The notes beneath the pieces are model-generated. The model was not told the DNA's origin and made no database searches. It was given only the letters and a program-made list of their open reading frames with translations. The translations under genes were made by a program, and so were the position numbers. A DNA stretch of 64,000 bases from Phaeodactylibacter sp. (GTDB lineage Bacteria; Bacteroidota; Bacteroidia; Chitinophagales; Saprospiraceae). Each line of letters begins with the position of its first letter. Within the stretch, counting starts at the first letter, position 1. The stretch covers positions 1-64,000 of the forward strand of contig JAGFJE010000433.1 in NCBI GenBank assembly GCA_024103175.1. The letters run 5' to 3'. Of the stretch, positions 1-7,758 are shown piece after piece.

Positions 1-163
1 TACCGCTTCCGACGCAAACAATATCCATATCCTTCGAGGGGCGGGCCAGGAGGCGGTCCCGGACATACCCGCCCACTACATACGCCGGATAGCCTAGTTC
101 CTCTGCCGTCTGGCTGATGACCTCAAATATCTTTCGCTCGTGTGGCTCAATATTGAAAACCAA
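1..163 (-). CDS. CCA tRNA nucleotidyltransferase, N-terminal part (gene runs off the window)
   Basis: The reverse strand reads without a stop from the window edge and encodes a pol-beta-like nucleotidyltransferase start, with the segment VVGGYVRDRLL followed by RPSKDMDIVCVGSG. The GG-x-VRD motif and the DxD metal-binding pair (MDI region) are the signature of the tRNA CCA-adding enzyme/poly(A) polymerase head domain. Such enzymes add or repair the 3' CCA of tRNAs in the cytoplasm. No ATG exists in frame at the front. A TTG at 161-163 is the best visible start and ATT at 167-169 is an alternative. The gene lies 11 bases behind the dusB stop on the same strand, so the two tRNA-modifying genes may be co-transcribed. 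Only about 54 codons are visible, so the C-terminal HD or RNA-binding parts cannot be judged. Confidence 0.72.
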   Translation of the reverse strand, partial: MVFNIEPHERKIFEVISQTAEELGYPAYVVGGYVRDRLLARPSKDMDIVCVGSG

Positions 164-174
164 GACAATTGCTT

Positions 175-1176
175 TTAATGAACTACAGGGGCCTCGGCCT
201 CGGTATATTGGGTTTCTATCTCTCGCAGGGTATCGAAAATGGCAGCCGGGCCGTCCTCGGTTACCAGCTTTTTCCGGAATTCCTTTATTCCGGGATAGCC
301 ACGGAAATAACTGGTGTAATGGCGGCGCATCTCCAGTACGCCCAGCTTTTCCCCCTTCCATTCTACGGAACGGCGCAGGTGCTGCATGGCCGCTTCCACC
401 CTTTCGTGGACGGTAGGAGGCGGCAACAGTTCACCGGTTTTGAAGTAGTGCTTGATCTCCCGGAAGACCCACGGATAACCGATGCTGGCCCGGCCGATCA
501 TGATGCCGTCCACGCCGTAGCGCTCGCGGTATTCTTTTGCTTTTTGCGGGCTGTCAATATCGCCATTGCCGAAGATGGGAATGTGTATCCTTGGATTTTC
601 TTTGATTTTTCCGATCAGCGTCCAGTCCGCTTCCCCCTTGTACATCTGCTTCCGGGTGCGGCCGTGGATGGACAGGGCTTTGATGCCCACGTCCTGCAGG
701 CGCTCGGCCACCTCTTCTATATATTTTGTATTTTCATCCCATCCCAGGCGGGTCTTCACCGTAACCGGCAGGCTGGTTGATTTTACCACCGCCTCGGTAA
801 GTTCCACCATCTTATCGATATCCTGCAAGATGCCGGCGCCGGCCATTTTGCAGACCACCTTCTTGACCGGGCAACCGTAGTTGATGTCCAGGACTTCCGG
901 TTTTGCCTCTTCCACGATCTCCGCGGCCCGCATCATCGAGTCCATCTCGGCACCAAAGATCTGAATGCCGATGGGCCGTTCATCGTCGTAAATGTCCAGT
1001 TTTTGCAGGCTCTTATCAGCATCGCGGATGAGCCCCTCCACCGAGATAAACTCGGTATACATCATATCGCATCCCTGCTCCTTGCAAAGCGCCCGGAAGG
1101 GAGGGTCGCTAACATCCTCCATGGGCGCCAGGAGCAACGGGAATTCACCAACTTCTACATCTCCGATCTTTACCAT
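175..1176 (-). CDS. dusB: tRNA-dihydrouridine synthase (DusB family)
   Basis: A 333-residue FMN-dependent TIM-barrel enzyme that reduces uridine to dihydrouridine in the tRNA D-loop. The N-terminus carries LLAPMEDVSDPPFR, the typical FMN-binding start of the family. The catalytic cysteine lies in NYGCPVKKV at about residue 102, followed by MAGAGIL. KTRLGWDE, SIHGRTRKQMYKG and GNGDI are the further FMN and phosphate contacts, and MIGRASIGYPW closes the barrel. The reading frame extends 23 codons upstream, but that part has no family similarity, and the ATG at 1174-1176 starts directly before KIGDVEVG, so I use it. The length matches DusB. The stop lies 11 bases before the start of the CCA-adding enzyme gene. 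Function is assigned with confidence; the exact Dus subfamily rests on motif recognition. Confidence 0.93.
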   Translation of the reverse strand: MVKIGDVEVGEFPLLLAPMEDVSDPPFRALCKEQGCDMMYTEFISVEGLIRDADKSLQKLDIYDDERPIGIQIFGAEMDSMMRAAEIVEEAKPEVLDINYGCPVKKVVCKMAGAGILQDIDKMVELTEAVVKSTSLPVTVKTRLGWDENTKYIEEVAERLQDVGIKALSIHGRTRKQMYKGEADWTLIGKIKENPRIHIPIFGNGDIDSPQKAKEYRERYGVDGIMIGRASIGYPWVFREIKHYFKTGELLPPPTVHERVEAAMQHLRRSVEWKGEKLGVLEMRRHYTSYFRGYPGIKEFRKKLVTEDGPAAIFDTLREIETQYTEAEAPVVH

Positions 1177-1380
1177 TTGTCTGTATTTCTTTGAACATGC
1201 AAAAATAAGGAAAAGCTGTACTTCACAAAACCAGGAATCCTTCAAACAGTTCCCCGGGCATTGATTTTGCAGATTTATCCTAAAAAGTATAGGCTCAGCA
1301 GGAAGAAAATTATAATTTTAGGCCTGCCGGGCCTTCCCGGCTCCCCCAAAACGATACTATTAATACCAACAAGAACATTC

Positions 1381-2796
1381 ATGACCACAGCTGTAATCCT
1401 CTGTTTCATCCTCGGGTATGCCGCTATCGTATTTGAGCATCCCCTGCGCCTGGATAAGACCGTTCCTGCCCTCATGATGGCAGCGCTGTGCTGGGCGTTG
1501 CTGGCCATCGGTTTCAATTTCGGTTGGCTATCCGTGATCGATACCCACGAAGAAGTATTCAGCATGTTTACCGTTGACGGCCACGGCCACGATGCGGGGG
1601 GGGGGCATGGCGGGCCTCAGGAAGGGTTCAGCAACACCCTGCTTCACCACCTCGGCAAAACTGCCGAGATCCTGATCTTTCTCATTGGCGCCATGACCAT
1701 CGTGGAGATCATCGACCTGCACCGGGGATTCGAAGTGTTGAAAAACTACGTGCGTACCCGAAGCAAGAAGAAGTTGCTGTGGATCGTCGGCGCCCTGGGC
1801 TTTGTCCTGTCCGCCATCATTGACAACCTGACCGCCACCATTGTACTGGTCACCCTGCTGCGGAAGCTGGTGACAAACAAAAGTGAGCGCCTGTGGTTTG
1901 TTTCCATGATCGTCATTGCCGCCAATGCCGGCGGGGCGTGGTCGCCTATTGGAGACGTTACCACCACGATGCTCTGGATCGGCGAAAAAGTATCCGCACA
2001 AGGGCTGATCACCTACCTGGTGCTACCGTCCATCGTCTGCTTTGCCATCCCTACTTTTATCGCAACCTTATTGCCTCAGTTTAAGGGAGAAATATCCCTG
2101 GACGAAGACATGGGCGACGTGGAAGCCCAGAAACTCCTCAGCAGCACAGTGATGCTCTATCTTGGCCTGGGAGCCATCGTATTTGTACCTGTTTTCAAGA
2201 CCATTACCCACCTTCCGCCTTATATCGGAATGATGCTCAGCCTGGGCGTTGTCTGGCTGGTTTCCGAATACATACACCCGGAAGAGGACTTTTCGGAGTC
2301 CCGCCGCCATATGTATTCGGCCCACAAGGCGCTTTCGCGCATTGAAATGTCCAGTATTCTGTTTTTCCTGGGTATTCTTATGGCGGTTGCCGCTCTGGAA
2401 AGCCTGGTATTCGGCGCGGTAATGCACGAAGGCCAGCAAATACAGGTGGGAACGCTGCGTTATGTCGCAGAGTGGCTGGATAAGGTGATCCCAAACCAGG
2501 ATATCGTTGTCATCCTGCTCGGTTTCGCTTCCGCCATCATCGATAACGTCCCTCTCGTGGCTGCCTCTATGGGTATGTATGACGTGCCGATGGATTCCAA
2601 ACTCTGGCATTTCATCGCCTACGCTGCCGGTACCGGCGGAAGTATGCTGATCATCGGCTCCGCTGCCGGCGTTGCCGCTATGGGCATGGAGCGTATTGAT
2701 TTCATCTGGTATCTCCGGAAAGTGGCATGGCTTGCCTTCATCGGTTTCATAGGTGGCGCCATAGCCTTCCTGATGCTTGTGCCTTTGCTATTCTAG
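1381..2796 (+). CDS. nhaD: Na+/H+ antiporter NhaD family
   Basis: A 471-residue inner-membrane protein of the ArsB/NhaD ion-transporter superfamily with about a dozen hydrophobic segments. The two inverted-repeat half-motifs are clear: SAIIDNLTATIVL in the first half and ASAIIDNVPLVAASMGMY in the second. The sequence AGGAWSPIGDVTTTMLW matches NhaD rather than ArsB. The protein would exchange cytoplasmic Na+ (or Li+) for protons, which is typical of marine or saline Bacteroidota. The frame opens 40 codons earlier at a TTG, but that stretch is charged and unlike the family, so the ATG at 1381 is chosen. A histidine- and glycine-rich loop near residues 65-80 is encoded across a run of ten G. A hairpin terminator lies 125 bases downstream. 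Confidence 0.92.
   Translation: MTTAVILCFILGYAAIVFEHPLRLDKTVPALMMAALCWALLAIGFNFGWLSVIDTHEEVFSMFTVDGHGHDAGGGHGGPQEGFSNTLLHHLGKTAEILIFLIGAMTIVEIIDLHRGFEVLKNYVRTRSKKKLLWIVGALGFVLSAIIDNLTATIVLVTLLRKLVTNKSERLWFVSMIVIAANAGGAWSPIGDVTTTMLWIGEKVSAQGLITYLVLPSIVCFAIPTFIATLLPQFKGEISLDEDMGDVEAQKLLSSTVMLYLGLGAIVFVPVFKTITHLPPYIGMMLSLGVVWLVSEYIHPEEDFSESRRHMYSAHKALSRIEMSSILFFLGILMAVAALESLVFGAVMHEGQQIQVGTLRYVAEWLDKVIPNQDIVVILLGFASAIIDNVPLVAASMGMYDVPMDSKLWHFIAYAAGTGGSMLIIGSAAGVAAMGMERIDFIWYLRKVAWLAFIGFIGGAIAFLMLVPLLF
1596..1605 (+). repeat. Run of ten G inside nhaD
   Basis: Ten consecutive G residues lie inside the coding frame, giving Gly-Gly-Gly in a His/Gly-rich loop. Tracts of this length are slippage-prone in bacteria, and a change of one base would truncate NhaD shortly after the first transmembrane segments. 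Whether the tract really varies cannot be seen from one sequence. Confidence 0.85.
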
Positions 2797-2920
2797 TGAA
2801 AGCGGCACCAATTAACGGGTGAGTTTAAGCTGCTGTAAACCAGTACCTTAAGGGGCCGCGAAATCGCCTGTTAATTCGTTCCCGGCGCACTAGTCCTTCA
2901 GCAATAAATTAAAGGGCAAT

Positions 2921-2956
2921 AAAAGCCACGGTGTATTCGCTGTGGCTTTTGTTGTT
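2921..2956 (+). terminator. Rho-independent terminator after nhaD
   Basis: A perfect 9-base-pair stem (aaaagccac / gtggctttt) with a 12-base loop is followed by a T-rich stretch (gttgttt). It stands 124 bases after the nhaD stop and before the promoter of the next gene. The stem is AU-rich at its base, so it could work on both strands. Confidence 0.7.
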
Positions 2957-2981
2957 TATTTTTAATGTTCTCTTAAATTTG
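2948..2981 (+). promoter_or_regulatory. Bacteroidota-type promoter for the small lipoprotein gene
   Basis: TTTG at 2948-2951 and TAAATTTG at 2974-2981, 22 bases apart, match the TTTG / TAnnTTTG pattern of the Bacteroidota primary sigma factor. The predicted start of transcription is about 60 bases before the ATG at 3049. The -33 element overlaps the terminator tail. Confidence 0.5.
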
Positions 2982-3048
2982 CGGCGCCATGCAACCTGGG
3001 CCTCACAACGGCGCTTTATTGAAAGAACCATAACCAAACAACAACTGA

Positions 3049-3432
3049 ATGTACCGCATTTTCAAAATCAGTTTTGCCTTGCTTTTACTGCTCGGCGCCT
3101 GCTCTCCCGTAGATAAAAGCCTGATAGAAGGAACCTGGAAAGGGGTAGCCGTCGTGGAGGAGGGCTCGCCATTAAATGATGTAGACCCCGGCGTAATAGA
3201 GCTGTCGTTCCGGGAAAAAGGTTATGCCTATTCCAGCACTTTAAATTATAAAGAAGCCGGCACTTATTATATCGACTCGAAATACCTGTACACGACCGAT
3301 ACGCTCAACCAGGCCTCAACTGAAAAAGCAGTTGAGATCGTTAAGCTGACTACCGACTCCCTGGTGCTCAAGATGAACGACAGCGGCAGAGAACGCCTGC
3401 TGATGATGGAGAAAGTCCAGCACGGGGAGTAA
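3049..3432 (+). CDS. Small lipocalin-like lipoprotein of unknown function
   Basis: A 127-residue protein with a lipoprotein signal peptide: basic start, hydrophobic stretch, lipobox LLGAC with the acylated Cys at about residue 18. The remainder (IEGTWKG near the front, then alternating beta-strand-like segments) resembles the short lipocalin-like or copper-resistance-like lipoproteins common in Bacteroidota, in which the G-x-W motif opens a beta-barrel. That likeness rests on the motif only, and I do not recognise a named family. It has its own promoter and stands alone. The convergent gamma-glutamyltransferase gene ends 14 bases downstream. It is probably anchored in the outer or inner membrane facing the periplasm. 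Confidence 0.75.
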   Translation: MYRIFKISFALLLLLGACSPVDKSLIEGTWKGVAVVEEGSPLNDVDPGVIELSFREKGYAYSSTLNYKEAGTYYIDSKYLYTTDTLNQASTEKAVEIVKLTTDSLVLKMNDSGRERLLMMEKVQHGE

Positions 3433-3446
3433 AGGAAAAACATCGG

Positions 3447-4925
3447 TCACCCCACCAGGACGTGCCCGTCGCGGCGGCGGTCGCCGGCAACCATCCATTC
3501 TTTGCCCTTCCTGGCCACTGCATTGACCCCGCCGAAAAACATCGATTTTCTCTTCCAGTATAGTATGGCTACCCCGGTGTCTTCGTCTAAGAACGCTTCC
3601 TGAAAACCGGGTTCCAGGTTTAAGGCATTGGGCCCCAGGTGAAGCCGGGGGGCTTCGACCGCTGCTTCTACCGGAAGGCCGTATGCTTCCAGCAGGCAAA
3701 CTACCTGGCTTATGGCGGTAGCTATGCGCCCGGCGCCGCCGCTCCCCAAAACGGCTGCCAGCTGTTTTTCCTGATCCAGCAAAAGCGTAGGCGCCATCAT
3801 AGAAGGCAGGCGGGTTGCCGGTTCCCAGGAATCGAAACCGGCCGGGAGGAGCGCCGCCTCGCCCAGCATGTTGTTCAGTTGGATATCCGTATTCTCCATA
3901 AAATATCCGCATCCTTCACCGTTGGAGGCAGTCAGCCCAACGGCATTGCCAGCTTTGTCTACTATACTGAGATGAGTAGTGCTTCCCAGGCGGCGGGCCA
4001 GCTTATTGGCCAGCGACTCCTGCAAAGCACCCGGCCGCCGGAGAAGCCTCCAGGATTCCCGCTGTGCTTTCAGCCAAGCTCTGATGTATTTCCGGGAAAA
4101 GAGGGCGGGCATATCTTCCTTCCCGGGCAGGCTGAGCAACAGGTGGGCGATGGCGGGCCCTCCCAGGCTGGGCGCCGGATTGGTCAGGACCGTCGCCCCA
4201 CCATAAGGAACAGCCAGGGGCGGCCTGGTTTCTACCCGATATTTCCCGAGGTCCTCCATCCGCAGATGCCCACCCCCTGCTTCATAATCGCGGGCGGTTT
4301 TCCGGGCCACCTCACCACGATAAAAGGCGTCTTCTCCCTCCCGGGACAGGTAATCCAAAAAATCCGCCATCCCGGGCATCTGCAACCGCTCTCCTACCCC
4401 AATAAGCGCCCCCCGGGGAAAATATATTTGCCGCCCCCTTTCACTGAGCTTGAGGATCGGCTCCAACAAGGTGAACAGATATCGCTGGAAACGATTGACC
4501 GCCACGCCTTCTCTTGCCAGTTGTATGGCAGGCTGCACCAGTTCTGTTATAGGTATGCTCCCGTAGCGGCCATGCAGCGAAAACACACAGGCTACAGCGC
4601 CTGGAACGGCAGTAGACCCCAGCCCTACGTGAAAGGGCTCCACCGTATCTCCAAAATTCACTTCAATGGGAAAGAAATCTGCCCTGGAGGCAGGAATTTT
4701 TCTTCCCGGAGTCTGACAAAAACCGTCGAACACCAGGGCTTCTTGCTGGCCGGCAGAAAAATAATGGACGAAAGCCCCTCCTCCGGCAGAAGCCATGCAG
4801 GGCTCCGCTACCCAGGAAGCAAAAAATGCTGCCGTTGCTGCATCGGCAGCGTTACCTCCTGCAAAGAGGATGTCTCCCGCAACCCTGGCGGTTTCTTCGT
4901 GCCCGGCAGCAATGACAAACTCCAT
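3447..4925 (-). CDS. Gamma-glutamyltransferase family protein
   Basis: A 492-residue Ntn-hydrolase of the gamma-glutamyltranspeptidase family, which transfers or hydrolyses gamma-glutamyl groups from glutathione-like substrates after self-cleavage. The front carries ILFAGGNAADAATAA, the classic family start. The autocatalytic and nucleophilic threonine is predicted at about residue 316 in STTHLSIVD, preceded by a linker and followed by NGEGCGYFMENTDIQLNN. The C-terminal small subunit keeps a GSGGAGRI glycine pocket. There is no signal peptide, unlike periplasmic Ggt enzymes, and the protein is shorter than E. coli Ggt, so a cytoplasmic place and a different substrate are possible. Its ATG overlaps the stop of the upstream DUF4403 gene (ATGA at 4922-4925 on the reverse strand), implying translational coupling. 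Confidence 0.85.
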   Translation of the reverse strand: MEFVIAAGHEETARVAGDILFAGGNAADAATAAFFASWVAEPCMASAGGGAFVHYFSAGQQEALVFDGFCQTPGRKIPASRADFFPIEVNFGDTVEPFHVGLGSTAVPGAVACVFSLHGRYGSIPITELVQPAIQLAREGVAVNRFQRYLFTLLEPILKLSERGRQIYFPRGALIGVGERLQMPGMADFLDYLSREGEDAFYRGEVARKTARDYEAGGGHLRMEDLGKYRVETRPPLAVPYGGATVLTNPAPSLGGPAIAHLLLSLPGKEDMPALFSRKYIRAWLKAQRESWRLLRRPGALQESLANKLARRLGSTTHLSIVDKAGNAVGLTASNGEGCGYFMENTDIQLNNMLGEAALLPAGFDSWEPATRLPSMMAPTLLLDQEKQLAAVLGSGGAGRIATAISQVVCLLEAYGLPVEAAVEAPRLHLGPNALNLEPGFQEAFLDEDTGVAILYWKRKSMFFGGVNAVARKGKEWMVAGDRRRDGHVLVG

Positions 4926-6286
4926 CAGTTCAACCCTTTAACATTTACATTCAGCCGCCCGCTCAAGGCAAGGCGAACAACGATAGATTCGGGGGAAAGG
5001 TAGGCATTCTGAATGGCCAGCTCTTCCAATTCTCCTTTCAAAATGACATCCTCGGTAATTTTGTATTCCTCGAGCTGCTCCTGAAACTGTGCCTTCATTT
5101 CCTGCAGGTTGTAATCCAACAGGAAATTCATATTTTCTTCTATCTTGTTTTTCATGGTGCTTTTCAGGAGCCATCCGGCCGATCTGAGCAAAAAGTTTCT
5201 GGTGCTCAGTTCATAATCCAGGCTTTCGATCTCAATGGTATTTTTCCGGAAATTGTAAACAGGCTTGCCAACCAGATAAATACTCCCGTTATAACTCCCG
5301 CTCAACACCGTATTTACGATGATCTTATTGCCTTGCCCGTAGAGCTCGATGTCTTCTACCCGGACAGCCCGTTTCCCCTGGGAAAAGGTTTCTCCCAGCA
5401 ATTGCTCCTTAGCGATGCGTTCGGCTTCTTCATAGGAAATAACCGTGTTTACATAAATGGTGAAGCCTTCTCCGGTATCCTGCCGGGCCTGGAGGTTGGG
5501 CAAGGGAAGCGGGCGTGTATTTGCGGGCAGGCGGCCGATGTTGACCTGTGGCCGGGTCTCCACGAATATGGCGCCCCGTATCCTGTCTCCTTTCATTTCC
5601 AGAGGGGCCATACCAATAGACTGAGGGTTGACGGCCAGCCAGGTGTTATAAGCCTCCGACACCAACACGGGCTCATACATCTTTTCCCAGGCCTCATTGA
5701 CCATTTGCCGAAGGCCGAATTGCTCCTGCACCAGTTTATCAATGCTCCTGGCCAGGGATGATTTGCTGTTTTCCATTACCAGGCCGGCGATAAAGCCGAT
5801 CGGCAGGTTCACAACGCCCATTTTGAGGCGCGGCTTTCGCAACCAATCGTAGCGAATGACCTGGGTGACGGTCTTGATGCCCCAGTCTTCGGTGATGCTG
5901 AAGGCGGTTTTAAAATCAATGGACAGCTCCCCTTCCGCTTCCACCTTGCTGATACCGAGGTCGTATTGTATCCAAAGGGCTAAAGGCACTCTGTATTTGA
6001 TGAGCTGGCTGTCGACGCCCAACCTGATATCCTGCCGCTTTTCGGCGCGTATTCGCATGTTGTCCCCGTCATGGAGGTCATTATCCTCGTAGATTACGCC
6101 TTTAACCTGCTGGTTGAGGGAGCGTTCCATATCCCGAAGGCTGACATCGACCGGAATATTGATCACGGACAACTTCTCTTCCCAAAGCCCTTCATATTGT
6201 TCCAGCGGGCGAACGGGAGGCTTTGTTTTGCAGGAAGCCATCAGCAATAACAGAATTACGGCGGGAAAAAGGAACTGTATTTTCAT
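4925..6286 (-). CDS. DUF4403 family lipoprotein
   Basis: A 453-residue protein beginning with a lipoprotein signal (MKIQFLFPAVILLLLMASC), so Cys 19 or so is lipidated. The body begins with SVINIPVDVSLRDMERSLNQQV, then VIYEDNDLHDGD, and alternates beta-rich segments, which fits DUF4403 (a duplicated BPI/SMP-like fold is suspected for this family). Its biochemical role is not known. A lipid-binding or envelope role is an inference from the fold. The frame extends upstream another 59 codons without likeness to the family, and the ATG at 6284-6286 directly precedes the signal peptide. The stop overlaps the gamma-glutamyltransferase start. The divergent PDZ gene begins about 190 bases away, so both promoters must lie between 6287 and 6479. 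Confidence 0.78.
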   Translation of the reverse strand: MKIQFLFPAVILLLLMASCKTKPPVRPLEQYEGLWEEKLSVINIPVDVSLRDMERSLNQQVKGVIYEDNDLHDGDNMRIRAEKRQDIRLGVDSQLIKYRVPLALWIQYDLGISKVEAEGELSIDFKTAFSITEDWGIKTVTQVIRYDWLRKPRLKMGVVNLPIGFIAGLVMENSKSSLARSIDKLVQEQFGLRQMVNEAWEKMYEPVLVSEAYNTWLAVNPQSIGMAPLEMKGDRIRGAIFVETRPQVNIGRLPANTRPLPLPNLQARQDTGEGFTIYVNTVISYEEAERIAKEQLLGETFSQGKRAVRVEDIELYGQGNKIIVNTVLSGSYNGSIYLVGKPVYNFRKNTIEIESLDYELSTRNFLLRSAGWLLKSTMKNKIEENMNFLLDYNLQEMKAQFQEQLEEYKITEDVILKGELEELAIQNAYLSPESIVVRLALSGRLNVNVKGLN

Positions 6287-6479
6287 CTTTATAGTGTTTG
6301 TGCCAATAACCTGCGAAGTTAGCCAGCATGTGGCACGGAGTAAAGAAGAACGGTGTTTTTTTTGCCGCCGGCAGGCATGAGCAACCCTTTTTGGGAAAGC
6401 GGTGTCTTTATGGTAAGTCCTTATTAAAAAAGTGTTACCCATGGACGGGCGCCAACCCGCCATAAGAAAAAACTACAAA

Positions 6480-7676
6480 ATGAAGTACTTTGCTATTTTC
6501 CTGGCCGCCATGCTATTGGTAAACCTGGCCACAGCCCAAAACACAACACAAAAACGAGCCCCTCTGGAAAACGCCCCGGAAGTTTACTCCGCAGAAAAAA
6601 GATACCAGCCATTCAGAGAAACTGCTTTCCTGGGCATCTACTCCGAGCAATTATCCGAAGAAAAAGCGCGCAAACTGGGTTTTGACAACCTCTATGGCAG
6701 TTATGTGACCCGGGTGGTGGAAAACAGCGCCGCCGAAAGGGCGGGCGTCCGGCCCCTTGACTATATTTATGGAGTCGACGAATACCGCACCGGAAAAGAA
6801 CAGAACCTAACCCATATCATCCGTAAATACAAGCCCGGCCAGCCGGCAGTACTGCACCTCTACCGCCGTGGTGAAAAGCAGGCGCTCAAAGTCACCTTCG
6901 GGGCCCGCACGGAAAGCAAATCCCGGGAAAGGGACAAATGCGAGGACCCCTTTCTGGGCATTTCGGCCGCCGGAAAGCGAGGCGAGGCCCCCGATGGCGT
7001 CACGGTCAATATCATTGACAACTCAACGGCAGAAGCCATCGGCATGCAGGATGGCGACCACATCATCGCCATAAACGGTTACCGGATGCTGGACTGGCAG
7101 GACATCAGCACGGCCATCAACGCTATGAAAGTGGGGGAAAAGATAACCGTTGAGGTGGCCCGAAATGGGAAGGAACAAAAAATGAGAGGCCCGATCAAGT
7201 CTTACTGCGAGACGAAGCCGGAAAAAGCCCTGAATATGGACATTCAGGTAGCGCCCCAACCTGGAGAATGGTTCGACCGCTATTTTAAAAAGGGAGAAAA
7301 GAAAGAAATTGTCATCGTCGGCCCGGAACAAGTGGAAGTTGACGTTCGAAGCCTCGGTGCTGATGAAGCAATAAAGTTGGAACGGGAAAAAAAGATAACG
7401 CTGAAAGCCGTCAATAACCTGGCATTGGAAGGCCTAACCATCGAGCAGGACGGCGACGGCTTTGAGATGGAATTTACCCTGCCTGGACGGGGAGAGACCA
7501 GCATCCGCATCTATAATGAAGCCGGGCGGCTGATCTATCTCTATGACCTCGGCAATTTCTCCGGGGAGTTTCGGGATGAGGTAAACTTATCGCAAAACGA
7601 CACGGGCAACTTCTACCTGGAGATCCGGCAGGGAGATAAGTCTGCGGCCAAAAAGATCACTTTATCTTCAAAATAG
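6480..7676 (+). CDS. Secreted two-PDZ protein with type IX sorting-like C-terminus
   Basis: A 398-residue exported protein. Residues 1-20 form a signal peptide ending in ATAQ. Two PDZ domains follow: the first around residues 45-140 (FLGIYSEQL, then VVENSAAERAGVRPLDYIYGV) and the second around 150-235 (FLGISAAG, then IIDNSTAEAIGMQDGDHIIAINGYRM). There is no protease domain, so it probably binds peptide C-termini. The last 75 residues, with ETSIRIYNEAGRLIYLYDL and GNFYLEIRQGDKSAAKKI, look like the beta-sandwich type A sorting domain used by the type IX secretion system, which would take it to the cell surface. The ATG at 6480 is preferred over the 16 codons farther upstream because it starts the signal peptide. 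It stands 82 bases before the BNR protein gene. Confidence 0.8.
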   Translation: MKYFAIFLAAMLLVNLATAQNTTQKRAPLENAPEVYSAEKRYQPFRETAFLGIYSEQLSEEKARKLGFDNLYGSYVTRVVENSAAERAGVRPLDYIYGVDEYRTGKEQNLTHIIRKYKPGQPAVLHLYRRGEKQALKVTFGARTESKSRERDKCEDPFLGISAAGKRGEAPDGVTVNIIDNSTAEAIGMQDGDHIIAINGYRMLDWQDISTAINAMKVGEKITVEVARNGKEQKMRGPIKSYCETKPEKALNMDIQVAPQPGEWFDRYFKKGEKKEIVIVGPEQVEVDVRSLGADEAIKLEREKKITLKAVNNLALEGLTIEQDGDGFEMEFTLPGRGETSIRIYNEAGRLIYLYDLGNFSGEFRDEVNLSQNDTGNFYLEIRQGDKSAAKKITLSSK

Positions 7677-7758
7677 GCCGGAATCCCTCAAAAACGTTTA
7701 ACTTTCCAGAGTCAAGATTCCCCGGCGAAAGCCGAAAAGTTGAAAAAAGAACACTCCA

